64,000 nucleotides of DNA from a candidate division KSB1 bacterium (GCA_034521575.1 JAXHMJ010000002.1:218706-282705), one strand, 5' to 3'. Shown: positions 8,028-15,883, counted from the stretch's first letter. The notes: a model not told the origin generated them from the letters alone. Numbers and translations: made by a program.

Positions 8028-8330
8028 CTGTTTTTTCCTTGAGCACAGCGGTGCGATCACGTTCCACTATGACGTTCAATGCGGGTGAATCTGTCCCGAT
8101 AGGGACAACATATCTATAGAACAAATTTGAAGAAAAAACGCGCCCCGTTAGGGGCGCCATATGCCGAAAACGGCAGGCAACGCTGTAAACGATTGAATTC
8201 GGTATGTGCTGAACGGGATTTCCGAAACCCTGATTTATAGTGCGCCTATCGCGTCCCTAAAGGGACGCCTGTTTTGAACGATGACGGTTGCTATAGATAT
8301 ACCGTCCCTAAACGGGACGGGTGTTGTGCA
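8028..8330. repeat. R-B palindrome cassette, copy 2 (complete)
   Basis: Five stacked inverted repeats are visible in order: TGTCCCGATAGGGACA, GCGCCCCGTTAGGGGCGC, GCCGAAAACGGC, GCGTCCCTAAAGGGACGC and CCGTCCCTAAACGGGACGG. The first is followed by ACATATCTATAG and the last is preceded by CTATAGATAT, so the end units are inverted copies of one another. There is no reading frame of note. The function is unknown; it could be a palindromic mobile unit or a structured RNA. Confidence 0.8.
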
Positions 8331-8678
8331 TTGATATGAAAGCCGTCTCCCGGACCCTGGATATCCATGCATGAAACGTTTAGGTGATACTTTGCTGCCC
8401 GTCATTCAATGAGCCTTGTATGCATGCAGAGATTGCTTGACTGCTTGAATAAAGGAGCAGCCAGATAAACTTGCCATGCTGGTTTTTCAAACAACCATAC
8501 ATCTTTCTCAAGCATCTTTTCTTTGCTGGAGTGCATGGATGCATGAGACGCATAGGTGAAATTGTCTGGCCAGTCGTTCAATGAGCCTTGTATCCAAACA
8601 TTCTTGAACCGCAGCGAACCAAACGAACGAGACGAACCCCTGAAATGGCTCTGTCACCGTCATGATTAAAGTCTTTTA
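8331..8678. repeat. Coiled-coil gene remnant, R-A block and R-C linker (duplicate)
   Basis: This is a near-identical copy of 7678-8027 within the 652-bp tandem unit, from the remnant words GAAAGCCGTCTCCCGGACC through R-A to R-C. It has no gene. Confidence 0.7.
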
Positions 8679-8981
8679 GCTGTTTTTTCCTTGAGCACAG
8701 CGGTGCGATCACGTTCCACTATGACGTTCAATGCGGGTGAATCTGTCCCGATAGGGACAACATATCTATAGAACAAATTTGAAGAAAAAACGCGCCCCGT
8801 TAGGGGGGCCATATGCCGGAAACGGCAGGCAACGCTGTAAACGATTGAATTCGGTATGTGCTGAACGGGATTTCCGAAACCCTGATTTATAGTGCGCCTA
8901 TCGCGTCCCTAAAGGGACGCCTGTTTTGAACGATGACGGTTGCTATAGATATAGCGTCCCTAAACGGGACGGGTGTTGTGC
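8679..8981. repeat. R-B palindrome cassette, copy 3
   Basis: All five inverted repeats are present. The second reads GCCCCGTTAGGGGGGCC rather than the perfect form of copy 2, and the text before the last palindrome is ATAGCGTCCC instead of ATACCGTCCC. The right end runs into another coiled-coil gene remnant. Confidence 0.78.
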
Positions 8982-9037
8982 ATTGATATGAAAGCCGTCT
9001 CCCGAACGCTGGATATCCATAAAGAACGACTGACCAT
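8982..9037 (+). pseudogene. 3' remnant of the coiled-coil gene family
   Basis: The words ATGAAAGCCGTCTCCCGAAC and CATGCTGCAGGAACGTGCC match the region coding DMKAVSRTLDIHEQRLAMLEER in the intact genes at 14925 and 15545. The remnant is cut at both sides: R-B replaces its 5' part, and unrelated DNA follows. Confidence 0.65.
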
Positions 9038-9076
9038 GCTGCAGGAACGTGCCTACAGTGACTTTTGTAAATTTAT

Positions 9077-9166
9077 ATGAAACAAAATCAACTCGTTAAA
9101 TATTTAAAGAAACATAAAGCTTTTCTATTAAGAAAAGGTAAAGCATGGTATATACCAAAAGAGTGA
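9077..9166 (+). pseudogene. HicA-like toxin remnant
   Basis: A 29-codon frame from ATG 9077 reads MKQNQLVKYLKKHKAFLLRK and ends KAWYIPKE. This resembles the first half of HicA toxins (KxLxKHGxxLxRxGxxH), but the catalytic His position is replaced by Ala-Trp and the C-terminal half is absent. It sits just upstream of a complete hicB/hicA pair, so it is probably the decayed end of an older module. Confidence 0.45.
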
Positions 9167-9222
9167 ATTAAAACTCAAGAGTTGTGCAGGTTTTTGAGAC
9201 TTAACTTTAGAGGCAAGTTGTT

Positions 9223-9450
9223 ATGGAAACTATTATAACGTTACATATAAAAAAATTGCCTGAAGGATTGTATCTGGCAACGTCTGATGATCTTCAGGGC
9301 TTGATTGCGCAGGGGAGGACCGTTGCGGAAACAATTGAAATTGCGCGGGATGTGGCCAAAAAGTTATTAGAAGCTCAAAACAAAGATATGAGTAAATTTC
9401 GGTTACTGCAGGATCAACAGTTTGACTATCCCCTGGTAATCGGAATGTAA
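9223..9450 (+). CDS. hicB: HicB-type antitoxin
   Basis: A 75-residue protein with the HicB partial RNase H-like fold. Strands LHIKKLPEGLYLATSDDLQGLIAQGRTVAE are followed by the helix TIEIARDVAKKLLEAQ. No DNA-binding C-terminal domain is present, as in the short HicB class. The gene ends one base before the hicA start at 9452. It is expected to bind and block HicA. It lies within repeats but appears intact. Confidence 0.75.
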   Translation: METIITLHIKKLPEGLYLATSDDLQGLIAQGRTVAETIEIARDVAKKLLEAQNKDMSKFRLLQDQQFDYPLVIGM

Positions 9451-9451
9451 A

Positions 9452-9676
9452 ATGGGCAGGTTGGCCGGATTTAAATACAGAGATGTCGTTAAAAAATTGA
9501 AAAAAGCCGGTTTTGAATTTTATCGTCAGGCAGCCGGAAGCCATGAAATTTGGTATAATCAGAAAACAGAACTGTATACCACGATACCCAATCACCCTGG
9601 TGATGTACCTGAAGGGACGCTACGGGCTATTTTGAAACAGACTGGTATGACCATTGATGAATTTTTACAACTGTAA
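9452..9676 (+). CDS. hicA: HicA mRNA interferase toxin
   Basis: A 74-residue dsRBD-like protein. The features are DVVKKLKKAGFEFYRQAAGSHEIW with the catalytic His31, IPNHPGDVPEGTLRAILKQTGM and the final helix. HicA cleaves mRNA and is neutralised by HicB encoded just before it. All expected parts are present, so it is probably functional. Confidence 0.85.
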   Translation: MGRLAGFKYRDVVKKLKKAGFEFYRQAAGSHEIWYNQKTELYTTIPNHPGDVPEGTLRAILKQTGMTIDEFLQL

Positions 9677-10110
9677 AAATTAAACTTTAACTTCTTTTAC
9701 ATTGACTTTTCAAGCTTTGACGTTATAAGTTTCAGACTTTTGACTCGCATGGCAAACATCTTGCAATACCCAAATTCTGTACATAAACTGAAAATCCAGC
9801 GCGCTCCTACTCGCCCATCATCCGAACCCGAACCGGACATGGAGTGACAGGGCGGACGCGTGTCCAAACGCAATCAAAACACCTGACCGCAAGTGCAAGG
9901 TATCCTACCCGGACAAGGTTTAAGCAACACGGCAATGACTGCATGGATGCTTGTGTTGGAGAGCAGCCAGGACAACTCGCTTTGCCAGGTTTTCATGCAA
10001 CCATGCATCTTTTTCAAGCATCTTTTCATTGCTTGACTGCATGGATGCTTGAGACCTGCAGAATAAAACTGAATCGCCAGTTTTTAAAACAAATATATGA
10101 ATATAGAGGT
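9677..10110. repeat. Gene-free stretch: R-E-like words, R-D tail and R-A block
   Basis: At 9690-9740 there are GACTTTTCAAGC and TTTCAGACTTTTGACTC words. From about 9835 the text GGAGTGACAGGGCGGACGCG to GCAACACGGCAATGACTGC equals the tail of R-D at 18395-18500. R-A units follow (9950-10085). No gene is supported. Confidence 0.6.
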
Positions 10111-10115
10111 TGATG

Positions 10116-10352
10116 ATGGATAATTATAGAGATAGAATCGTGATTGACAAAAAGGTTCACTTTGGCAAACCCTGTATTGCAAACACAAGAATAACAGTTG
10201 ATGATGTACTTGATCTCGTCCAGGAAGGAATTTATTTCACCGAAATTGTAGAGAAATATTATCCAAACCTGGAGATTGATGACGTGAAAGCATGTGTGAA
10301 ATATGCTTCAGATATAATACGTCATGAACGAGTATTTCCAAAGGCTGTGTGA
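10116..10352 (+). CDS. DUF433 antitoxin
   Basis: This DUF433 protein (78 residues from ATG 10116) is preceded by GAGG at 10106-10109, which favours this ATG over the ones at 10113 and upstream TTG. The motifs GKPCIANTRITVDDVLDLV and EIVEKYYPNLEIDDVKACVKYA form the helix-turn-helix of the family. DUF433 proteins pair with DUF5615 PIN-like toxins. The stop codon abuts the toxin start with no gap. Confidence 0.75.
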   Translation: MDNYRDRIVIDKKVHFGKPCIANTRITVDDVLDLVQEGIYFTEIVEKYYPNLEIDDVKACVKYASDIIRHERVFPKAV

Positions 10353-10706
10353 ATGCGCTTTCTTTCTGATCAGGATGTTTATCATATCACCATTGGTTTT
10401 CTACGTGACCGGGGACATGATGTTCTCACAACAAGAGAATTAAATATGTCGAGAGCAGCTGATGAAGAATTACTGATAAAAGCAAAAGAAATGAACAGAA
10501 TTCTAATAACCCGTGACAAGGATTTTGGGGCGCTGGTTTTTTTAAACAAAATTCAAACGGGTGTCATATTGCTTAGAATGACGCCCACCATTATGGGTGA
10601 TGTGCATCAACAATTGATTAGTCTATTGGATAATAACAAGGAGGATGAACTTTTAAGGCTATTTTCTATTGTTGAACCCACTAGATATCGGCTACGTAAT
10701 ATATAA
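10353..10706 (+). CDS. DUF5615 PIN-like RNase toxin
   Basis: A 117-residue PIN-like protein. MRFLSDQDV supplies the first acidic site, RGHDVLTTRELN follows, and ILITRDKDFGALVFLN holds the RDxDFG site typical of the Mut7-C/DUF5615 group. These act as nucleases in VapBC45-like pairs. It starts immediately after the DUF433 stop and appears complete. Confidence 0.75.
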   Translation: MRFLSDQDVYHITIGFLRDRGHDVLTTRELNMSRAADEELLIKAKEMNRILITRDKDFGALVFLNKIQTGVILLRMTPTIMGDVHQQLISLLDNNKEDELLRLFSIVEPTRYRLRNI

Positions 10707-10930
10707 AAAGTTTGGAAATACACAGGCAAGCTCGCCTCGCCAGTCGTTCAAACAACCATGCATCCAAGCAACAAATGTTTGACTGCATGGATGCATGAGA
10801 CGTACAGGCGATACTCTGCTGCTCGTCATTCAAACAGCTTTGTATCCAAACATTCTTGAACCGCAGCGAACAAAACGAACGAGACGAACCCCTGAAATGG
10901 CTCTGTCACCGTCATGATTCAAGTCTTTTA
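10707..10930. repeat. R-A block and R-C linker
   Basis: R-A words (GCCAGTCGTTCAAACAACC, CTGCATGGATGCATGAGACG) run to about 10845. R-C follows to 10930, with the variant GCAGCGAACAAAACGAACG. No gene was seen. Confidence 0.7.
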
Positions 10931-11067
10931 GCTGTTTTTTCCTTGAGCACAGCGGTGCGGCCACGTTGCACTATGACGTTCAATGCGGGTGAATCTGTCC
11001 CGATAGGGACAACATATCTATAGAACAAATTTGAAGAAAAAACGAGCCCCGTTAGGGGCGCCATATG
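10931..11067. repeat. R-B palindrome cassette, copy 4 (3'-truncated)
   Basis: Only the left part is kept: the TGTCCCGATAGGGACA palindrome, ACATATCTATAGAAC, and GCCCCGTTAGGGGCGCC. The cassette stops at CATATGC and is fused to a gene fragment at 11069. With copy 1, which lacks the left half, this shows that the two halves can be lost separately. Confidence 0.72.
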
Positions 11068-11068
11068 C

Positions 11069-11236
11069 TGCTCATGGTTTTTCACATAGAGATTTGCTCA
11101 ATAAAAAAGGTAAAATTCGTAAAACACCATTGTTTAATCAGGATTACAACGATGCTTTGCTATTTGCAGAGAGTGATTTAAAAGACAACTGGAGGATATA
11201 TAAACACAGGTTTCTTGGTGACATTCGACCTTTGAC
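11069..11236 (+). pseudogene. Fragment of an unrecognised gene fused to R-B
   Basis: A frame without its own start reads AAHGFSHRDLLNKKGKIR, TPLFNQDYNDALLFAESD and NWRIYKHRF before running into R-E-like DNA. I do not recognise the family. The block DYNDALLFAESD has a weak echo at 60961-61030 (DYNEALSFAGSD), which lies just before a vapBC pair. It is therefore probably part of a mobile small-gene family whose 5' end was replaced by R-B. Confidence 0.35.
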
Positions 11237-11257
11237 TTTTGACTTGTGGGGAAAAAT

Positions 11258-11614
11258 ATGACAAACATTACATTGAAAAAAACACATGATCTGCTGGAAA
11301 AACTGGCGGACTATGTCATGAACGAGGTGCCGACGCGTAAAGAAATGCAACAACGATACGAAGCGCATGATAAAAGATTTGAACAAATTGAGCGGCGACT
11401 TGAGCAAATTGAACAGCAGAAAGCAGATAAATCAGATGTACAGAAATTATTAGAAGGTATGGATCATCAGAGTCAGCAGCTGGATATCATAAGAATAGAA
11501 CTCAAAGCCATCTCTGGAACATTGGACAATCACGAAAAACGCCTTGCTGACCTTGAAGTGCATAACTTTGGCTCCAGAGTAAGAGATAAAAATAAACCGA
11601 GCTATAAAAGATGA
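11258..11614 (+). CDS. Small coiled-coil protein, paralogue 1
   Basis: A 118-residue protein starting at ATG 11258 behind GTGGGGAA. The N-terminus TNITLKKTHDLLEKLADYVMNEVPT is shared by all paralogues here. The middle is charged heptads (YEAHDKRFEQIERRLEQIEQQK), then KADKSDVQKLLEGMDHQSQQLD and the conserved end LKAISGTLDNHEKRLADLE. It is predicted to be a long parallel or antiparallel coiled coil with no membrane segment. The function is unknown. Five copies occur in 11.2-15.9 kb, all plus strand, separated by R-A/R-B DNA. Confidence 0.6.
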   Translation: MTNITLKKTHDLLEKLADYVMNEVPTRKEMQQRYEAHDKRFEQIERRLEQIEQQKADKSDVQKLLEGMDHQSQQLDIIRIELKAISGTLDNHEKRLADLEVHNFGSRVRDKNKPSYKR

Positions 11615-11943
11615 ATACAGCATGAATTGCAGATTATAAAAAGAACGAAAAGCCAGGTAAACTCGACTTGCCAGCCGTTCAAACAACCAAACAAAAAATG
11701 CCTGACTGCATGGATGCTTGAAACGCGCAGGCGAAACCGCTTGGCCAGTCGTTCATGCAGCCATGCATCTTTTCCAAGCATCTTTTCTTTGCTTGAGTGC
11801 ATGGATGCATGAGACGCATAGGCGAAATTGTCTGGCCAGTCGTTCAATGAGCCTTGTATCCAAACATTCTTGAACCGCAGCGAACCAAACAAACAGACAA
11901 ACCCCTGAAATGGCTCTGTCACCGTCATGATTCAAGTCTTTTA
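11615..11943. repeat. R-A block and R-C linker
   Basis: Two to three R-A units span about 11640-11860, including CAAGCATCTTTTCTTTGCTTG. R-C follows to 11943. Both resemble the copies at 10707-10930 and 14043-14347. Confidence 0.7.
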
Positions 11944-12247
11944 GCTGTTTTTTCCTTGAGCACAGCGGTGCGGCCACGTTGCACCATGACGTTCAATGCC
12001 GGTGAATCTGTCCCGATAGGGACAACATATCTATAGAACAAATGTGAACAATAAAGCGCCCCGTTAGGGGGGCCATATGCCGGAAACGGCAGGGAACGCT
12101 GTAAACGATTGAATTCGGTATGTGCTGAACGGGATTTCCGAAACCCTGATTTATAGTGCGCCTATCGCGTCCCTAAAGGGACGCCTGTTTTGAACGATGA
12201 CGATTGCTATAGATATACCGTCCCTAAACGGGACGGGTGTTGTGCAT
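11944..12247. repeat. R-B palindrome cassette, copy 5
   Basis: A complete copy. The second palindrome reads GCGCCCCGTTAGGGGGGCC, and the spacer GAACAAATGTGAACAATAAAG is shorter than in copy 2. It ends with TTGTGCATTGATATG, which continues into a coiled-coil gene remnant. Confidence 0.75.
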
Positions 12248-12379
12248 TGATATGAAAGCCGTCTCCCGAACGCTGGATATCTATAAAAAAGATTGCCCAT
12301 GCTTGGGGAACGCGTCTTTGGCGAGCGTATACGTGAGGATCAAGAAAACTATAAGAATAAAAATTCTGAAAAGGCTTGA
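12248..12379 (+). pseudogene. 3' half remnant of the coiled-coil gene family
   Basis: Read with one frame change, this encodes MKAVSRTLDIYKK, then RVFGERIREDQENYKNKNSE, and ends at the usual TGA. It is the same C-terminus as in the genes at 14925 and 15545. The 5' half has been replaced by R-B copy 5. An indel near 12290 breaks the frame. Confidence 0.65.
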
Positions 12380-12694
12380 CTGCTTGGGTGAGGGAGCAGC
12401 CAGATAAACTCACCTTGCCAGGTTTTCAAACATCCATGCATCTTTTCCAAGCATCTTTTCTTTGCTTGACTGCTTAAATGCTTGAAACACGCAGGAGAAA
12501 CTGCCTTGCCAGGTTTTCAAACATTCATGCATCTTTCTCAAATATCCAAGCAGCTTTTCCAGGCATCTTTGCATAAACCCTTTAACTTTTAACGCTTAAA
12601 CTCGTTTAAATACCCGACTCACATACACTGTGCCCGATCTTGAAATATTTCCACGTTGAAACTTGGTGACATTCGATTTTTCGACCTTTGACTT
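12380..12694. repeat. R-A block and end sequence
   Basis: R-A units cover about 12380-12570. The exit from R-A is GCATAAACCCTTTAACTTTT and ACTCACATACACTGTGCCCG, similar to the exits at 15460-15530 and 22960-23030. GACTTGTGGGG then leads to the next coiled-coil gene. No other gene was found. Confidence 0.65.
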
Positions 12695-12706
12695 GTGGGG
12701 AAGAAT

Positions 12707-13048
12707 ATGACAAACATTACATTAAAAGAAACCCATGATCTGTTGGAAAAGCTGGCTGATTATGTCATGAACGAGGTGCCGACACGACGGGAGCTGGATA
12801 AACGTTTTTCAAACGTAAATAAAAGACTGGAGGGGCTGGAACAGGTAAAAGCCGAAAAGTCTGAACTCAAACGGGTTGATCGTAAAGCCGATATGCTTTT
12901 AGAGCCACAGGATGGAATGGTAAAATCCCTTGATATCATCCAAACGGAAATCAAGGCCATTTCCAGAACTCTTGACAATCACGAAAAACGGCTCGCTGAC
13001 CTTGAGGAGCATAATGTTAGATCAAGACCCGAGGTCCGGGGTACGTAA
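12707..13048 (+). CDS. Small coiled-coil protein, paralogue 2
   Basis: This 113-residue protein starts at ATG 12707 behind GTGGGGAAG. It shares TNITLKETHDLLEKLADYVMNEVPT with paralogue 1 but has a different middle (FSNVNKRLEGLEQVKAEKSE). The C-terminus AISRTLDNHEKRLADLEEHN is conserved. The pattern of conserved ends around a variable coiled-coil core repeats in all five copies. Function unknown. Confidence 0.6.
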   Translation: MTNITLKETHDLLEKLADYVMNEVPTRRELDKRFSNVNKRLEGLEQVKAEKSELKRVDRKADMLLEPQDGMVKSLDIIQTEIKAISRTLDNHEKRLADLEEHNVRSRPEVRGT

Positions 13049-13081
13049 TTTGCAGTCTGTAGTTCTGATCGAAACAAATAT

Positions 13082-13108
13082 TACGTTTAATTTGTTAAAT
13101 TAAACGTA
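13082..13108. promoter_or_regulatory. Perfect 12-bp inverted repeat upstream of hicBA
   Basis: TACGTTTAATTT, a GTT spacer, and AAATTAAACGTA form a perfect palindrome about 100 nt before the hicB start. It is AT-rich and not followed by a T run of terminator type. It could be an operator bound by HicB or by the HicAB complex, as known for other HicB proteins. A terminator for the upstream coiled-coil gene is the alternative. Confidence 0.5.
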
Positions 13109-13204
13109 GAGACTTTTTAAATCAACATTGCTTATTTATGGGATGACCACCCGGGTCGGGATGTAAAATGTGCAGATTATATGTATCTAATAGAGGACAT
13201 TTTT

Positions 13205-13459
13205 ATGATAACAGAATATATTGATGAAGCTTTGAAAAGAGCTCATTATGAAAAAATCAACGATCAGGAACCATTTTATGGTGAAGTTAAAGAATTAAAA
13301 GGCGTATGGGCCAGTGGTATTACATTAGAAGAATGTCGTGAGAATCTAAAAGAAGTTATTGAAGGCTGGATATTACTTGGCATTAAAAAAGGCTTATCAA
13401 TTCCCAAATTGGGAGAAATTAATATTGTTAACCTGACAGAAGAAAAAGTTAATGACTAA
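13205..13459 (+). CDS. hicB: HicB-type antitoxin (second pair)
   Basis: An 84-residue protein counted from ATG 13205; the frame is open upstream, but the conserved part begins here (YIDEALKRAHYEKI). The motifs FYGEVKELKGVWASGITLEECRENL and EVIEGWILLGIKKGLSIP are those of the HicB_lk_antitox group. It overlaps hicA by 8 nt. A palindrome at 13082 may be its operator. Confidence 0.78.
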   Translation: MITEYIDEALKRAHYEKINDQEPFYGEVKELKGVWASGITLEECRENLKEVIEGWILLGIKKGLSIPKLGEINIVNLTEEKVND

Positions 13460-13670
13460 ACTTGCCCCTGTTAAAAATAGGGAATTTATTAAAAAGCTCA
13501 AAAAAGCTGGATTTGATGGGCCATATGCGGGTGGAAAGCATTTGTATATGATCCGCGGAGATCTTGGATTGACGATTCCTAATCCACACAAAAATGAGAT
13601 AGGTGTTGCACTTTTAAGACGGATACTACAACAAGCAGATATATTACCAGAGGAATGGAATCAGTTGTAG
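13452..13670 (+). CDS. hicA: HicA mRNA interferase toxin (second pair)
   Basis: A 72-residue HicA-type protein: FIKKLKKAGFDGPYAGGKHLYMIRG with catalytic His30, then LTIPNPHKNEIGVALLRRIL. It is only distantly similar to the HicA at 9452, so the two pairs were acquired separately. It appears complete. Confidence 0.85.
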   Translation: MTKLAPVKNREFIKKLKKAGFDGPYAGGKHLYMIRGDLGLTIPNPHKNEIGVALLRRILQQADILPEEWNQL

Positions 13671-13797
13671 AGTATGGTTTAACATCTTTATGCATTGCCT
13701 CTTAATTTATTGTTTTTCAGACATTGGAATTTTAAACTATTCATTTTTTGGTTGTGAGCTTCCGACTTTAACTTTTCATTAGCGGGAATTATTTTAT

Positions 13798-14042
13798 ATG
13801 AAATAACTCTTGAAAGACTTCATTCGTTATTGGAACAACTCGCCGAGTATGTTATGACGCAGGTGCCGACCAAACAGGAGGTGAGCGAATTACGGCGTGA
13901 GATAAATGAAAAGTTAGAGCTCAAAGCCGATAAATCCGATATTCAGAAAATTCTGAATGGCCAGGACGCCCAGGCCCAACAGTTGGACAACTTGAACACA
14001 GACATGAAAGCCGTCTCCCGAACGCTTGATATCCATGCATGA
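13798..14042 (+). pseudogene. Coiled-coil family member broken at both ends
   Basis: The 5' end reads ATGAAATAACTC at 13798, where an intact copy would have one more G (M-E-I-T-L); this puts a stop after Lys2. From 13812 the frame is EITLERLHSLLEQLAEYVMTQVPT-like and continues through KLELKADKSDIQKILNGQDA to KAVSRTLDIHA. There it is cut by R-A DNA (GCATGAAACGTTTAGGTG), losing the last 30 residues or so. It may still be translated from TTG 13830, but it is most likely dead. Confidence 0.65.
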
Positions 14043-14347
14043 AACGTTTAGGTGATACTTTGCTGCCCGTCATTCAATGAGCCTTGTATGCATGCAGAGA
14101 TTGCTTGACTGCTTGAATAAAGGAGCAGTTAGATAAACTCGCCATGCTGGTTTTTCAAACAACCATGCATCTTTCTCAAGCATCTTTTCTTTGCTTGAGT
14201 GCATGGATGCATGAGACGCATAGGCGAAATTGTCTGGCCAGTCGTTCAATGAGCCTTGTATCCAAACATTCTTGAACCGCAGCGAACAAAACGAACGAGA
14301 CGAACCCCTGAAATGGCTCTGTCACCGTCATGATTCAAGTCTTTTAG
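14043..14347. repeat. R-A block and R-C linker
   Basis: This is the same order as 7678-8027. It starts exactly at the point where the coiled-coil gene is interrupted (DIH codons). R-A runs to about 14260, and R-C runs from 14262 to 14347. Confidence 0.7.
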
Positions 14348-14650
14348 CTGTTTTTTCCTTGAGCACAGCGGTGCGGCCACGTTGCACCATGACGTTCAAT
14401 GCCGGTGAATCTGTCCCGATCGGGACAACATATGTATAGAACAAATCTGAAGAAAAAACGCGCCCCGTTCAGGGGGCCATATGCCGGAAACGGCAGGCAA
14501 CGCTGTAAACGATTGAATTCGGTATGTGCTGAACGGGATTTCCGAAACCCTGATTTATAGTGCGCCTATCGCGTCCCTAAAGGGACGCCTGTTTTGAACG
14601 ATGACGATTGCTATAGATATACCGTCCCTAAACGGGACGGGTGTTGTGCA
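14348..14650. repeat. R-B palindrome cassette, copy 6
   Basis: A complete copy with differences that keep pairing. The first palindrome is TGTCCCGATCGGGACA (extended symmetry) followed by ACATATGTATAG, and the second is GCCCCGTTCAGGGGGCC. Such changes argue that the palindromes rather than the exact bases are kept. Confidence 0.78.
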
Positions 14651-14924
14651 TTGTATATGAAAAGCCGTCTCCCGAACGCTGGATATCCATACATGAAACG
14701 TTTAGGTGATACTTTGCTGCCCGTCATTCAATGAGCCTTGTATGCATGCAGAGATTGCTTGACTGCTTGAATAAAGGAGCAGCCAGATAAACTCGCCATG
14801 CTGGTTTTTCAAACAACCATGCATCTTTCTCAAGCATCTTTTCTTTGCTTGAGTGCATGGATGTTTGAAACGCACAGATGAGACCGCCTTGCCAGTCTTT
14901 CATTTCAAAATAGTGGGGAAAAGT
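14651..14924. repeat. Coiled-coil remnant and R-A block
   Basis: GAAAAGCCGTCTCCCGAACG (about 14660) is a family remnant joined to R-A at ATCCATACATGAAACG. R-A continues to about 14900, and TAGTGGGGAAAAGT then provides the ribosome site for the next gene. Confidence 0.65.
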
Positions 14925-15296
14925 ATGTCTGAAATAACTCTGGAAAAAACGCATGGTCTGCTGGAAAAACTGGCAGATTATGTCATGACCGAGATTCCGG
15001 CTATTAAGCAAAAGCTGGATCAAAAAGCTGACAAGACAGAGCTCATAAATCTGGATAACAAAGTAAATACTCTTGGCAATAGAGTAAATAGTCTTGACAA
15101 CAAAGTAAATATGCTGCTTGAAGGCATGGACGCCCAGTCAAAACAACTCGAAATGCTGAGCACAGACATGAAAAGCCGTGTCCGGACCCTGGATATCCAT
15201 GAACAACGATTAGCCATGCTGGAAGAACGCGTCTTTGGCGAGCGTATTCGTGACGATCAAGAGAACTATAAAGATAAAAACTCGGAAAAGGCCTGA
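14925..15296 (+). CDS. Small coiled-coil protein, paralogue 4
   Basis: The longest intact member, 123 residues from ATG 14925 behind GTGGGGAAA. SEITLEKTHGLLEKLADYVM is followed by heptads with three near-repeats of the type LDNKVNTLGNRVNSLDNKVN. The conserved C-terminus is EGMDAQSKQLEMLSTDMKSR through DIHEQRLAMLEERVFGERIR. The internal heptad repeat suggests length variation by slippage. There is no known catalytic motif. Confidence 0.62.
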   Translation: MSEITLEKTHGLLEKLADYVMTEIPAIKQKLDQKADKTELINLDNKVNTLGNRVNSLDNKVNMLLEGMDAQSKQLEMLSTDMKSRVRTLDIHEQRLAMLEERVFGERIRDDQENYKDKNSEKA

Positions 15297-15544
15297 CAGT
15301 ATGGATGATAGAGTAGCCTGAAAAAACCGCCTCGCCAGGTTTTCAAACAACCCTGCATCCAAACAGAGAACGCTTGACTGCATGGATGCATGAAACGTGT
15401 AGACGAAACTAACTTGCTAGGCTTACATGCAACCATGCATCTTTTCCAAGCATCTTTTCCATAAACCGTTCAACGTTTAAACTTTTCAACACTGTGCATA
15501 TGTCCTGCACTGGCCGCAATTAAATTTCAATAACGGGGAGTTTT
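15297..15544. repeat. R-A block between two coiled-coil genes
   Basis: R-A words run from about 15300 to 15470, starting TATGGATGATAGAGTAGCC. The exit is CATAAACCGTTCAACG with CTGTGCATATGTCCTGCACT, and GGGGAG supplies the ribosome site of the next gene. Confidence 0.68.
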
Positions 15545-15883
15545 ATGGCAGATATCACACTCGAAAAAACGCATGCGTTGCTGCAGCAACTCGCTGAATA
15601 TGTTATGACGCAGGTGCCGACCAAACAGGAAATGAATGAAAAACTAGAACTCAAAGCTGATAAAACCGACGTACAGCGTATTGACAATAATGTTAAATTG
15701 CTTCTGGAAGGCATGGACGCCCAGTCAAAGCAACTCGAAACCCTGAGCATTGACATGAAAGCCGTCTCCCGGACCCTGGATATCCATGAACAACGATTAG
15801 CCATGCTGGAAGAACGCGTCTTTGGCGCGCGTGTTCGTGAGGATCAGGAGCACTATAAAGATAAAAACTCTAAAAAGGCATGA
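15545..15883 (+). CDS. Small coiled-coil protein, paralogue 5
   Basis: A 112-residue protein starting at ATG 15545 behind GGGGAG. The text ADITLEKTHALLQQLAEYVM, KLELKADKTDVQRIDNNVK and DMKAVSRTLDIHEQRLAMLE defines the family consensus used to recognise the remnants at 7681, 8335, 8982, 12248, 14660 and 16955. The acidic-basic tail is EDQEHYKDKNSKKA. Function unknown. Confidence 0.62.
   Translation: MADITLEKTHALLQQLAEYVMTQVPTKQEMNEKLELKADKTDVQRIDNNVKLLLEGMDAQSKQLETLSIDMKAVSRTLDIHEQRLAMLEERVFGARVREDQEHYKDKNSKKA

Larger units (their letters stand above)
7562..8866. repeat. Tandem duplication of a composite repeat of about 652 bp
   Basis: GGGATTTCCGAAACCC recurs at 7562, 8215 and 8867, which gives spacings of 653 and 652 bp. 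Each unit contains the right half of R-B, a 3' remnant of the coiled-coil gene, an R-A block, R-C and the left half of R-B. The two full units are nearly identical, so the duplication is recent. A third unit of the same order is at about 14005-14660. Confidence 0.8.

Noticed and set aside
11031-11261. A full gene starting within R-B at 11031
   Set aside because: The first 14 codons are R-B palindrome sequence. Only the part from about 11069 looks like a gene fragment, so it is listed as a remnant.
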